From positions 1 through 64,000 of the forward strand of contig NZ_WOTO01000038.1 in the NCBI RefSeq assembly GCF_010993775.1: a stretch of DNA of 64,000 nt. The letters run 5' to 3'. Shown in pieces: positions 39,560 to 49,106 of the stretch (position 1 is the first letter of the stretch; every line of letters starts with the position of its first letter). The position numbers were made by a program, and so were the translations under genes. This DNA comes from Fodinicola feengrottensis (GTDB taxonomy: Bacteria > Actinomycetota > Actinomycetes > Mycobacteriales > HKI-0501). Under the pieces are notes generated by a model that ran no database searches, was not told where the DNA came from, and was given only the letters and a program-made list of their open reading frames with translations.

Positions 39560-41368
39560 ATGAGCTACCCGTACAGCGCCGCGCCCGGCGGGTACGGCCC
39601 GGTCGGCCCGGTGCCGACCGCGCCGGCCCAGGCCTATCCCATGCCGGCGCCGTATCAGCCGGTCTACCGCCCGATGCGCCAGACGAACGTCTGGAAGATC
39701 GTCTTCTGGATCGTCGCGAGCCTGGTCTTCCTGGTCTGCGGCGGCCTGTCGATCCTGATCACCGGCCTCGGCTCGGACATCGTCGGCGTGATCCTGGGCA
39801 TCTGCTCTCTCTCGATCCTGCCGGTGCCGGTGATCGTGATGACCGCCGTCTGGCTCTCGTGGTCGCAGCCGCAGCCGTGGGGCGCCCGGATTTTCGCGCT
39901 CTGCTGGGGTGCCGCGGTGGCGACCCTGTTCGCCGCGCTCACCACACCATCACCGGTCTCGCGATCACTCAGGTGGCCGGCAAGGACAACGGCGACATCC
40001 TGACCGCCGTGTTGGTCGCCCCGCCGGTCGAGGAGACCTGCAAAGGCCTCGCCTTGCTGGCGATCTTCCTGTTCAGCCGGTTCGGCCGGAACGGGCGATA
40101 TTTCACTGGCCCGGTCGACGGCATCACGTACGCGCTGTTCGTCGGCGCCGGCTTCGCGTTCACCGAGAACATCGCGTATTTGGCCCGCTCGTACACGACC
40201 GGCCTGCAGGCCTCGAACGGGATGACCGCGGCCGCGGTCACGCTGCTGGTCTTCACCTTCATCATCCGTGGCATCGGCACCCCGTTCGGGCATCCGCTGT
40301 TCACTCGGCGACCGGCGTCGGGCTGGGCGTGGCGGCCCGGAGCAACCACCACATGGCGATCCGGGTGCTGGCGCCGATCTGCGGCTGGCTGGTCGCGATG
40401 CTGCTGCACGGCACCTTCAACCTGGTGGCGTCATTCCTGCCGTCCTGGGTCGCCCAGATGTTCGGCGACAACGGCGGGTTGGGCGCCGCGATCGTCGCGA
40501 ACGGTTCGTTCATCGTCGCGCTGTTCCCGCTCTTCGCGATCGGTGTCGGGGTCGCGATCTACGTCCGGCAGTCGCAGTTCCGGGTGGTCAAGCGCGGGCT
40601 GCCGCAATACGCGGCGGCGGGCTGGATCGGCCAGCCCGAGGTCGAGTGGCTGTCGTCGCTGCGCGGTCGCAGCCAGGCGCGCAAGTGGGCCAAGCAGGTC
40701 GCCGGCCCGCCCGGGCTGACCGCGATGAAGGAATACCAGTTCGCCGCTTCCCGGCTCGCCATCCTGCGGGACGGCGCGAACCACGGTCAGGTCGGCCCGA
40801 CGTTCACCCAGACCGAGCAGGAACTGCTGTCCGCGCTCGGCCAGCAGCGCCTGTTCTTCAGCCCGCACTCGCCGGACGGCCCGGTGCCCGGCGGTTCGGC
40901 CCCCGGCTACGGCCAACCGCCGTCGTTCGCACAGCAGGCCGCGTCCTACCCGACCCAGGCCGCTCCGGCCGCGTATGGGCAGCCTCCTTATGGGCAGTCC
41001 TCCGGCCCGCCTTCTTACGGTCAGGCTTCTGCTCCGCCGTCGTATGGGGCGCAGTCGTACGGCCAGCCTTCCGGCCCGCCGTCTTCCGGCCCGTCGCCTT
41101 ATGGTCAGCCTTCCGGCCCGCCCGCAGACCCGACAGGCCACGGCCAGTCCGGCTATGGCCCGCCTTCGGCGACCCAGTCCTCGGCGACTCAGTCCTCGGC
41201 TACCCAGTCCTGGGCGGCCCAGTCTTATGGCCGGCCCGCCGACAGCCGCCCCGGCGAGAGTCGCCCTGCCGACTCCGCCCCGCAGGGCCAGCCGGCCTCG
41301 CTGAAAAAAAGCCGGATCCCAACGCCCCGGGCGGCGAAACCCAGACCTGGCAGCACCCGCCCACCTGA
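39560..41368 (+). CDS. PrsW-family intramembrane metalloprotease with Gly/Pro/Tyr/Gln-rich tail, frameshifted
   Basis: Multi-spanning membrane protein of the PrsW/CPBP-like group. Family marks are APPVEETCKGLALLAIF (EExxK glutamates, predicted catalytic/metal region), GAGFAFTENIAYL and IRGIGTPFGHPLFTSATG (histidine). A proline/tyrosine-rich N-terminal tail (MSYPYSAAPGGYG) precedes TM1. After the last TM lies a soluble domain, then a ~150-residue low-complexity repeat tail (SYGQPSGPPS-like units). Shifts near 39940, 40300 and in an A7 run at 41303; the corrected end is at 41368 (PGGETQTWQHPPT). PrsW proteins cut anti-sigma factors in Bacillus; that role here is only an analogy. Length ~600 residues. 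Confidence 0.8.
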
Positions 41369-41516
41369 GCACTTGCCCAGGTCTCCCGGGCAAGCTGATC
41401 CATTGCCCAGCCGCGCCGCATTCTCCGCCCTCGGCGCGGCCCAGAGGTGCCTCTTCCAGCGTCTCACCTGGGTCTGACAACCTGGCGAGCCCAGCGCGTT
41501 CTGTCTGAGCCGCGTG

Positions 41517-41666
41517 CTTTCCTTAGCCCCCTCCCTTGTTTGGGCGGGGGGTGGGTAAGAGGTAGACGTCCTATTTTTAGTTGAACATTGGTCCTCGAAC
41601 CCGCCCCCCACCCGTCACTGGGTGGGGGCGATTTTTCGGGGTGGGTACGACAGTTTCACGCCGCAC
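41517..41666 (-). mobile_element. TIR-bearing element, copy 3 (one end degraded)
   Basis: Carries the shared core (CCTATTTTTAGTTGAACATT, the CACCCGTCACTGGGTG hairpin and right end GTACGACAGTTTCACGCCGC) but the left terminal repeat has been lost or replaced (AGCCGCGTGCTTTCC). It lies between the convergent PrsW and GroES-like genes. Confidence 0.7.
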
Positions 41667-41755
41667 CCTGGGTAAAGCCGTAGGCCATCCCCCACGGCTG
41701 GCTGGTCCACAGGGCACCGAACCACCCGGCAGCGGTTCGCTGGGAAGGGGAGTTT

Positions 41756-42097
41756 CTACAGGTAGAGGCCGGTAGACCCGGGTTCGACCCGGCTGGCCGC
41801 GACGGCGTGCACGTCGCGCTCGCGGAGCAGCACGAACTCCTTGCCGTGCAGCTCAACCTCGGCGCGCTCGTCCGGGTCGAAGAGCACCCGGTCGCCGTCT
41901 TCGATGTTCCGTACGGCCGGGCCGACCGCGACCGCGGTCGCCCACGAGAGCCGGCGGCCGACCGAGGCGGTCGCCGGGATCACGATGCCGGCCGTCGAAC
42001 GGCGCTCGCCTTCGCCGCCGTCGCGGCGTACCAGCACCCGGTCGTGCAGCAGCCGGATCGGAAGCGCTCCGTCGATGTCCGTACTCCCAGCGTCCAC
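41756..42097 (-). CDS. GroES-like co-chaperonin (Cpn10 family)
   Basis: Small cpn10-fold protein of ~113 residues. Conserved elements are IRLLHDRVLVRRDGGEGERRS (start of the GroES barrel), TAGIVIPATAS (mobile loop and following strand), VGPAVRNIEDGDRVLFDPDERAEV and HGKEFVLLRERDVHAV. No groEL is adjacent, so it is probably a second, orphan GroES-like protein, not the main operon copy. Start GTG 42097 (VDAGSTDIDGALP) is a best choice; the N-terminal ~10 residues are outside the fold. Neighbouring genes are unrelated in function. Confidence 0.8.
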   Translation of the reverse strand: MDAGSTDIDGALPIRLLHDRVLVRRDGGEGERRSTAGIVIPATASVGRRLSWATAVAVGPAVRNIEDGDRVLFDPDERAEVELHGKEFVLLRERDVHAVAASRVEPGSTGLYL

Positions 42098-42192
42098 GGC
42101 TGCACACGTTAGCCTGCCTGACCGGCACCTACGGCCGGCGGGGATCGTCACCCGATACGGTGGGGATCCAACGAAGGGGATGGTGGGCAACG

Positions 42193-43423
42193 GTGCCGAA
42201 CTGGTGGGAGCGTTTGCGGCGCAGCAACCCGCGGCCGGCGCCGGCCGCGGACCCGGCCGAGCACTCGGTCTCCGCGTCGCCGGAGACCATCGACCACGAG
42301 ATCACCGACACGGCGCCGCCTGCTGAGCTCGAGCTGCCGTTGGGCGTACGGATCGCCGGGGCCTGGTCTTGGCGGCTGCTGGTCATCGGAGCGGCCATCT
42401 TCGTGCTGCTCCAGTTGATCGGCATCCTGTCGGTCGTTGTCATCCCGTTCGCGATCTCGCTGTTGCTGGCCGCGTTGTTGCACGGCCCGGTGGCCTGGCT
42501 CCGCCGGCACGGCCTGCCCAAGTCGCTGGCTACCGCCGTGGTCATGGTCGGTGGGGGTGGCTGGAGTCTCGGCGGTGATCTACGGGGTGGTGCAGGCCTT
42601 CCTGAATGGCCTTCCAGGCCTCACCGAAAACGTGACTACCGGCATCAGCGAGGCCAAGCACTGGCTGGTCAGCCCGCCGCTGAACATGTCGCAGTCGCAG
42701 ATCAACGCGGTCGTGAACAACATCGGCAAGACCCTCACCGAGAACCAGGCCACCATCGCCAGCGGCGCGCTGACCGCCACCACGACGGTCACCGAGCTGG
42801 TCAGCGGCCTGTTCATCGTGCTGTTCACGACCTTCTTCCTGCTCCGCGACGGCGCCGACATCTGGCGATTCCTGACTCACTTGCTGCCTCGCAAGGCGAT
42901 CGAGCCGGTCCGCGAAGCCGGTGTGCAGTCCTGGAAGACCTTGCACGCGTACGTAAGAGCGACTGTTCTGGTGGCCTTCGTCGACGCGTTCTTTATCGGT
43001 GTTGGTGTCGGCATTCTTGGCGTGCCGTTGGCCCTGCCGCTGGCCGCGGTGATCTTCATTGGCGCGTTCGTGCCGGTGGTCGGCGCCTTCATCTCTGGTT
43101 CGGTCGCCGTGGTCGTCGCACTGGTCGCGAAGGGCCCGATCGCGGCGCTCATCGTGCTGGCGATCCTGGTCGGCGTGCAACAGCTGGAAAGCCACATCCT
43201 GCAGCCGTTCCTGCTCGGCCGGGCGGTCTCACTGCATCCGCTCGCGGTCATCCTGGCGATCGCCGCCGGCCTGGTGATCTCCGGCATCATCGGTGCCCTG
43301 GTCGCGGTGCCGCTGCTCGCGGTGGCCAACACGGCCGTACGAAGCCTGGCGTCCAGGAAGGCGCGTAAAGCCCAGCCGCCGCCAGGCACCAAAGACCTCG
43401 CGATCGGCGAGAGCGCCGCGTAG
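42193..43423 (+). CDS. AI-2E-family transporter (membrane permease), frameshifted
   Basis: Integral membrane protein of the AI-2E transporter family, which includes exporters of autoinducer-2 and Na+/H+ antiporter-like members. Signature areas are LLQLIGILSVVVIPFAISLLLAALL (TM1-2), TTFFLLRDG, VGVGILGVPLALPLAAVIF and FVPVVGAFISGSVAVVVAL, then VGVQQLESHILQPFLLGR (strongly conserved) and AVSLHPLAVILA. A shift near 42555 splits it; corrected length ~410 residues. GTG 42193 (VPNWWERLRR) follows AAGGGGAT. Substrate cannot be stated. The C-terminus is short and basic. Confidence 0.82.
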
Positions 43424-43438
43424 CCCGTCCCCCTTACG

Positions 43439-45573
43439 TCAGGAGGAGGCGGCCGCGTCGACGCTCAGCCGCTGGAGGGCGGCGAGCACGGTCTCCTGTT
43501 TCGTCGTATACCAAAACGGTGGGACCGAGCGGCGCAAATACGTCCCGTAACGCTGGGTCGCGAGCCGCGGGTCCAGCACGGCGACCACGCCGCGGTCGTC
43601 GCTCGTACGCACCAGCCGGCCGGCGCCCTGGGCGAGCCGGATCGCCGCGATCGGCACCGACACAGCCGAGAAGCCGGAGCCGCCGGCGGAGTCCACCGCG
43701 GCCGCGGCCGCTCGGGCGGACGTGAGCGGGTCGTCCGGGCGCGGGAAGGGCAGCCGGTCGATGACCACCAGCTGGCAGGCCGGGCCGGGCACGTCGACGC
43801 CCTGCCAGAGCGACATCACGCCGAGCAGGCAGGTGGCCGGGTCCTCCTTGAACTTGCGGACCAGCAACGGCAATGAATCCTCGCCCTGCAGCAGGATCGG
43901 CAGATCGGTCCGGTCGGACAGGATCTCGGCGGCGGCCGCGGCCGCCTTGCGGGACGAGAACAGCCCGAGCGTACGACCGCCGGCGGCTTGGACCAGCTTC
44001 ACCAGCTCTTCGGCCGCGCCGTCGGACAGCCCGGACATGCCGGGCCGCGGCAGGTGCGCGGCGACGTAGAGGATGCCCTGCCGTGGGTAGTCGAACGGGG
44101 AACCAACGTCCTCGCCGTGCCAGCGCGGCGGCCCGTCCTCGTTGTCGTCCTTGGTTGGCGCGGCTGGCGCGTCCTGCTGTCGGGGCAGCCCAAGCGACCG
44201 GCCGACCGTCTCGAACTGGCCGCCCAGCGCGAGGGTGGCCGAGGTGGCCACCACCACCCGGTCCCGGAACAGCTCGCGGCCGAGCAGTCCGGCCACGCTC
44301 AGCGGAGCCACCACCAGGGACCGCTTGCCGCGGTCGTCGGTCGACAGCCAGATCACGTCCTGATCGGACTCCAGCAGCAGCCGCTGGGCGGTCTCCACCA
44401 GCACTTGCAGGCTCGCTTTGGCCTGGTGCTTGCCGGCCAGGTCGGCGTCATCGGCGCCGACCTTGCCAATGCCGCGGAGCCCGGACTGGCAGGCTTCCTC
44501 GGCGAGCAGCACGGCCGCTCTGACGCCCTCGGGGACCGCTGGCATCCGGCCGGGCAGATGGGCGTCCAGAGACGTACGCAGCGCCTCGGCGGCGTCGTCC
44601 AGCCGCTCCACCTCGCGGGACCCAAAGTAGTGGCCAGCCCGCTTGGCGGCCCGGGCCAGCGCGTCCGCGGAGAACTCGGCTTGCGCCGCGGAGGTGACCC
44701 GGTCGGTCAAATCGTGCGCCTCGTCAATGATCAGCAGCTCGTGCTCGGGCAGGATGCGCCGCTCGCCGTCGAAGGTCATCGCCATGTCCACCGCCAGCAG
44801 CGCGTGGTTTGGTGACCACGATGTCCGAGTCGCGGGCCCGCTGGCGGGCCGCCTCGGCGTGGCATTCGGCGCCGAACGGGCAGCGCATCGCGCCGACGCA
44901 CTCCCGGGCCGGGGTGGAGACGGTCCGCCAGACCATGTCGTCCACGCCTGGATCCAGCTCCGACCGGTCACCGGTCTCGGTCTGGTCGGCCCAGTCCCGT
45001 ACCCGAGTGATCTGCGCCGCCAGCCGGCCCGCCGCGGCCACCCACTTCGGGCCGTCGTCGAACAGCCCGTCCTGTTCCTGTTGCTCTTCGACCCGGGACG
45101 CCTCCAGCCGGGCAAGGCACAGGTAATGATGCCGGCCCTTCAGCACCGCGTAGCTGGGGGCGCCGGCCGAGCACTGGCGCGACCGCGTCGGCGAGCCTGG
45201 GCAGGTCCTCGCTGACCAGTTGGGCCTGCAATGCCAAGGTCGCCGTCGACACGACCGTCCGCCGGTGGGAGGCCAGCGCCGGCGCGAGGTATCCGAGCGA
45301 CTTCCCGGCCCCGGTGCCGGCCTGGATCAGCAGGTGCTCGCCCGATTCGATGGCCGTCGCGATCGCCGCGGCCATCCGTTGCTGCCCCGGCCGGGCGACC
45401 CCGCCCGGCACCGCCGAGACGGCGGCATCGAGCACCCGGGCGACATCCGGATCGGGAACGTCGGCTCGGAGCGGGGTGGACTGGGACTCAGCGGCCTTGG
45501 ACACGACAACAGACGCTACCGCTGCCGCCCGACGGTCCTCGACAGTTATCCACTGGTGACCCTCATTCGCCAT
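43439..45573 (-). CDS. DinG-type ATP-dependent helicase (XPD-like, Fe-S), frameshifted
   Basis: Superfamily 2 DNA helicase. Walker A is LIQAGTGAGKSLGYLAPAL, motif Ia TVVSTATLALQAQ, the DEAH box LLIIDEAHDLTDRV, and motif VI QGAGRLVRTSDDRGVV. Cysteines in RECVGAMRCPFGAECH lie between motifs Ia and II, as in the iron-sulfur cluster of DinG/XPD. Shifts at about 45165 and 44805 split it; corrected length ~710 residues. Start ATG 45573. Acts in replication or repair of structured DNA (R-loops, damaged forks) by analogy with DinG. Its stop lies just downstream of the AI-2E gene stop, convergent. Confidence 0.88.
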
Positions 45574-45594
45574 TTTGTCCGTTCTCTGAGTCGC

Positions 45595-46608
45595 TCAGGA
45601 AGCCGCCAACGCGGGGATGAGCAGCGCGGCGAAGGCGAGGTAGAAGACGCCAGCGACGGACAGGGTGGCTGGCTGGAGAGAGGCGGCGCGCGCCGCAGCA
45701 CCACCAACAGATAGCCAATCGCGGCCATCGTCATCAGTCCTGACACCAGCAGCGGCGCGTCCAGTCGCCAAGGGGTGAAGAGCAGGCCGATGCCGCTCGG
45801 GACGGTCGCCTGGATCATCATCGCGCCCGAGATGTTCGCCAGCGCGAGCTGCGATTTCCCGGCCCGTACCCAGATGATCGCGTTCATGATCTCCGGCAGT
45901 TCGGTGGCGACCGGGGACAGCAGCAGCGCGGTGACCGCGGCTGGCAGGCCCAGCAGGGTGGCGGCGGATTCCAGCTGGCGTACGAAAAACTGTGACGCGA
46001 CCAGGATGATCACGAGCGTACCGATGGCTTGTACGAGGATCGCCCACGTGGCCGGTCGGCGCGCGCCGACGCTGCAGCAGCAGGGGCGAGGGGTCCTCTT
46101 GTACGACGCTCTTGTCGTCGCGTGAGGAACGGATCTCGGAAATGAAATAGACCGCATAAGCGGCGAACATCGCGATGCCGAGCCACGGCTTGAAAGCGAA
46201 AGTCACCAGTCCGAGGACGACTTTTACCACGAAGATAACGAGAAACCAGGTCTGGTCCCGGGCCAGCTTGACGGTGTCGATGTGGCCGGCATCGACTTGG
46301 CTGGCATTGCGCGGCTTGGTGAAAAGCATCCACCCGGTGACCGCGTAGGCGACCGTCGCGAGCGCCAGTGGGCCGCCCATCGCGGCTCCGACGCCGATGT
46401 CCTTCTGGGCGGGTGATCCGCCCAGCACCGCGGCCACGAACGTGACCGCGCTTTCTGGCAGGGCCGTACCGAAAGCGGCTAGTACGGTGCCGACTGCCAG
46501 CGGGCCCAGTCGCAGCCGCGGGCCGAGCCATTCGACTGCGTTGACGAACCATTCGCACGCCAGATAGACCGCCACCGCGCAGGCGGCGAGCGCGACGAGA
46601 TGCAACAC
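45595..46608 (-). CDS. Ca2+/cation antiporter (CaCA family), frameshifted
   Basis: Membrane exchanger with the two alpha repeats of the CaCA superfamily: LAAFGTALPESAVTFVAAV (repeat 1) and SPVATELPEIMNAIIWVRAG (repeat 2), around ten TM segments. Shifts at about 46075 and 45690; corrected length ~335 residues. GTG 46608 was chosen because AGGA precedes it. A Mn2+-sensing yybP-ykoY riboswitch lies directly upstream, so this exchanger probably exports excess Mn2+ (or Ca2+), as other CaCA and TerC-like targets of that switch do. The DinG gene follows 21 bp downstream on the same strand. Confidence 0.85.
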   Translation of the reverse strand: MLHLVALAACAVAVYLACEWFVNAVEWLGPRLRLGPLAVGTVLAAFGTALPESAVTFVAAVLGGSPAQKDIGVGAAMGGPLALATVAYAVTGWMLFTKPRNASQVDAGHIDTVKLARDQTWFLVIFVVKVVLGLVTFAFKPWLGIAMFAAYAVYFISEIRSSRDDKSVVQEDPSPLLLQRRRAPTGHVGDPRTSHRYARDHPGRVTVFRTPAGIRRHPAGPASRGHRAAAVPGRHRTAGDHERDHLGTGREIAARAGEHLGRDDDPGDRPERHRPALHPLATGRAAAGVRTDDDGRDWLSVGGAAARAASLQPATLSVAGVFYLAFAALLIPALAAS

Positions 46609-46689
46609 GCAGGGTGTCCTCCCCGCATCGCGGCGGCCGCGCCCAAGGTCCGCGACATCGAGACCTCGACCGACCAGGCGATGCACTTC
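46609..46689 (-). promoter_or_regulatory. Expression platform of the Mn riboswitch
   Basis: Between the aptamer and the exchanger start, the segment 46659-46671 is CGAGACCTCGACC on the plus strand (GGTCGAGGTCTCG in the transcript). It can pair with the aptamer's 3' strand CGAGACCTTCGACC (46697-46710), apart from one bulged base. Formation of this helix would exclude the aptamer's own closing stem, giving a two-state switch. Seen in sequence; the switching role is inferred. Confidence 0.55.
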
Positions 46690-46803
46690 ACCTGTGGTCG
46701 AAGGTCTCGTCCACCCCGATCACGGGGCCCGGCCACCGCCGGACCGCGGGGTCCGGATCATGTCGACGACCGACGGGGGACTACTCCCCTTCGGCTGTCA
46801 ACT
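46690..46803 (-). ncRNA. yybP-ykoY manganese riboswitch
   Basis: Read on the minus strand, GCCGAAGGGGAGTAGTCC (46783-46800) carries the universal GGGGAGUAG element, GGTCGTCGACATGATCCGG follows, and the 3' motif ACGAGACCTTCGACC completes the aptamer. These match the yybP-ykoY consensus (Mn2+ binding) at its fixed positions. The next gene on this strand is a CaCA exchanger, a fitting target. Assignment rests on motif recognition. Confidence 0.88.
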
Positions 46804-46844
46804 ATAGCGCCTGGATGCGAAGACGAGCATGTGTGGTCGCCCAC

Positions 46845-47764
46845 TCAGCCGCGCAGCTGCTCGACCACTCCGGCGCCTCGCAGCTTGTTTGGGTTCACCT
46901 GGTTGAAAATCCCGATGATCCGGCCGGACTCGTCGAGTGCGAAGGTGGTCACATCGGTGGGTACGGACGGGCCGAAGACCAGCATGCCGAGGTCGCCGTT
47001 GACGCCGATGGGTTTGATGGTCGCCCCCTCGGTGTATTTCTTGAAAAGCCCTACCAGCAGCCGCGCCACCTTCTCCGCCCCCACCACCGGGCCGCGGCCG
47101 GCCGGCGCGAGACCGCCGCCGTCGCCGTGCGCGATCACGTCCGGATGCAGCAGCTCGGTGAGCGTACGCAGATCACCAGTCGCGCACGCGCGAAGGAACT
47201 CCTCCGCCACCCCCGCCGCTGCTGGTGCTGCGGGGCCCGTTCGGGCGGCTTGGCGTCGGCCACGATCCGGCGCGCCCGGGACGCCAGCTGGCGGGCCGCC
47301 GGCACGCTGCAACCGAGCGTTTCGGCAACGTTGTCGTAGGGCACCGTGAAGATGTCGTGCAGCACGAAAGCGACCCGCTGCTCTGGGGACAGCTCTTCGA
47401 GCACGACCAGCAGGGCCATCCGTACGGACTCGGTCAGCTCGATCGCGGACGCCGGATCCGGCCCGCCCACCGGGTGCAGGCCGTCGTCCGGCGCCGCGGT
47501 GACAATCGGCTCAGGCAGCCACGGCCCGACATAGGCCTCTCGCCGTACCCGCGCCGACCGCAGCTGGTCGAGGCAGATCCGGCTGACGACGGTGGTGAGC
47601 CAGGCCCGCAGGTCGAGGATCTCGGCCTGGTCGCCACGCCGCAGCCGCAGCCAGGTCTCCTGCACGGCATCCTCGGCGTCCGCGGCGCTGCCCAGCATCC
47701 GGTAGGCGACCCCGAACAGGTGTCGGCGGTGGGACTCGAACTCCGTCGCTGCGATGACCGGCAC
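46845..47764 (-). CDS. ECF41-type RNA polymerase sigma factor with SnoaL-like domain, frameshifted
   Basis: Extracytoplasmic-function sigma factor. Region 2 reads HLFGVAYRMLGSAADAEDAVQ and ETWLRL; region 4 is LEELSPEQRVAFVLHDIFTV and VAETLGCSVPAARQLASRAR. The C-terminal extension is SnoaL-like and has the ECF41 DGGG motif (AHGDGGGLAPAG) and NPNKLRG. In ECF41 members this domain substitutes for an anti-sigma factor. A shift at about 47215 breaks it. GTG 47764 (VPVIAATEFESHRR) is close to the family's start; GTG 47818 is the alternative. The usual partner (a carboxymuconolactone decarboxylase or oxidoreductase gene) is not adjacent. The copy 4 repeat ends 10-64 bp upstream, within the probable promoter. 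Confidence 0.85.
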
Positions 47765-47827
47765 ACCCTCATCGTCATCGTCCCCCACCCCACCGGTCGA
47801 ATCGCCCTCTGTGTCCACTAAAACCAG

Positions 47828-48007
47828 GTGCGGCGCGAAACTGTCGTACCCACCCCGAAAAAATCGCCCCCACCCAGTGACGGGTGGGGGGTGGGTTTGA
47901 GGACCAATGTTCAACTAAAAATTAGAGTCCACCTCTCGACCCACCCCCCGCCCGTTCAAAGGGAGGGGGAAAGAAAAACAGACACGTACGACAATTTCGC
48001 GCCGCAC
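47828..48007 (+). mobile_element. TIR-bearing 180-bp element, copy 4
   Basis: Full-length copy in the same orientation as copy 1: left end GTGCGGCGCGAAACTGTCGT, right end TACGACAATTTCGCGCCGC, both hairpins and the CCAATGTTCAAC core. It sits between the ECF41 sigma gene start and the VanZ stop (both minus strand), the only intact copy inside a tandem instead of convergent gap. The left hairpin with its T6 (minus strand) might terminate VanZ-strand transcripts before the sigma gene. Confidence 0.8.
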
Positions 48008-48016
48008 CGGGTGTTC

Positions 48017-48406
48017 TCAGGGACGGCGGCGTGTACGGGCGTAGAGAACGACGAGCACCGCGAGCACGACGCCCACCGAGTCGCAGAACCAGTCCCAGAA
48101 GTCCTCGTCGCGGCCGATCTGGCCCTGGATGACCTCGGCGATGCCGCCGTACGCGACCAGGATCGGCGCCAGGAAGCGCAGCGGGATGCGGGCGTACGCG
48201 CCGACCAACAGCAGGACGACGAACATCATGATGTGCACGACCTTGTCGCTGCCGGCCGGGCCGCTCGGCACATCCGAGGCCGGCGAGAAGAGCATCACCA
48301 TCGTGATCAGGACCGCCAGCGCGAAAGTGGCCCGAGATAGGGACGAACCAGGACGCCAACGCGACGTGGCGGGACGGGTTGGGGTGCCGGTGGCGTCGGG
48401 TCTCAT
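48017..48406 (-). CDS. VanZ-family membrane protein
   Basis: A 129-residue protein with four TM segments of the VanZ type: ATFALAVLITMVMLFSPAS, DKVVHIMMFVVLLLVGAYA, FLAPILVAYGGIAEVIQGQI and DSVGVVLAVLVVLYARTR. The conserved D/H pair DKVVH and E of AEVIQ fit the family. VanZ was named from a teicoplanin-resistance role in enterococci; most members are of unknown function and this one is not linked to resistance genes. Intact frame. The copy 4 repeat begins 10 bp after the stop codon. Confidence 0.75.
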   Translation of the reverse strand: MRPDATGTPTRPATSRWRPGSSLSRATFALAVLITMVMLFSPASDVPSGPAGSDKVVHIMMFVVLLLVGAYARIPLRFLAPILVAYGGIAEVIQGQIGRDEDFWDWFCDSVGVVLAVLVVLYARTRRRP

Positions 48407-48472
48407 AGTTGTTCCTACTATGCCAAACGGACTAATGATCGGTTACGAACAGACGTCGGCGAGGGGAATTGC

Positions 48473-49102
48473 GTGCGCTTCAACCTGCGGCCCAGAGCGG
48501 ACGAGTTCTACGACTTCTTCAAGGAGGCCGCCGACAACCTGGTCAAAGGCGCGGCGATCCTGTCCGAGCTGAGCCTGCCGGACGCCGACCACCAGTCGAT
48601 CTCGGACCGGCTGGTCGACACCGAGCACGCAACAACGACGACGTCACGCACCGGATGTTGCGGACGCTCAACTCGACTTTCGTGACGCCCTTCGATCGCG
48701 AGGACATCTACCAGCTCGGGTCGCAGCTGGACGACGTGATGGACCACATGGAGGCGGTCGGCAACCTGATCTACCTCTACGGCCTGTCCAAACTGCCGTC
48801 TCTGCCGCGGGAGATGCACGAGCTGATCGAGGTGCTCATCGCCAGCGCGGACCAGACGCTGCAGGCGATGAGCCGGCTCAAGAGCATGCGTGACCTCGAG
48901 CCGTACTGGATCGAGGTCAACCGGCTGGGAAAACGAGGGCGACCGGGCATACCGGATGCTGCTGGTACGCCTCTTCTCCGGCGAGTACGACGCGCTGACG
49001 GTCATGAAGCTCAAGGAAGTCGCCGACGAGCTGGAGGCCGCCGCGGACGCTTTCGAGCACGTGGCGAACACGGTCGAAACCATCGCTGTCAAGGAGTCCT
49101 GA
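48473..49102 (+). CDS. Pit accessory protein (DUF47, PhoU-like), frameshifted
   Basis: Cytoplasmic PhoU-like helical protein of the DUF47 family, co-encoded with low-affinity phosphate transporters (pap-pit). It has RADEFYDFFKEAADNLVKGA, then FVTPFDREDIYQLGSQLDDV, VMDHMEAVGN and VMKLKEVADELEAAADAFEHV. Shifts at about 48630 and 48930; corrected length ~207 residues. GTG 48473 follows GAGGGG. Its stop is four bases before the pit GTG, indicating a two-gene operon. By analogy it modulates Pit activity. Confidence 0.9.
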
Positions 49103-49106
49103 ACCG

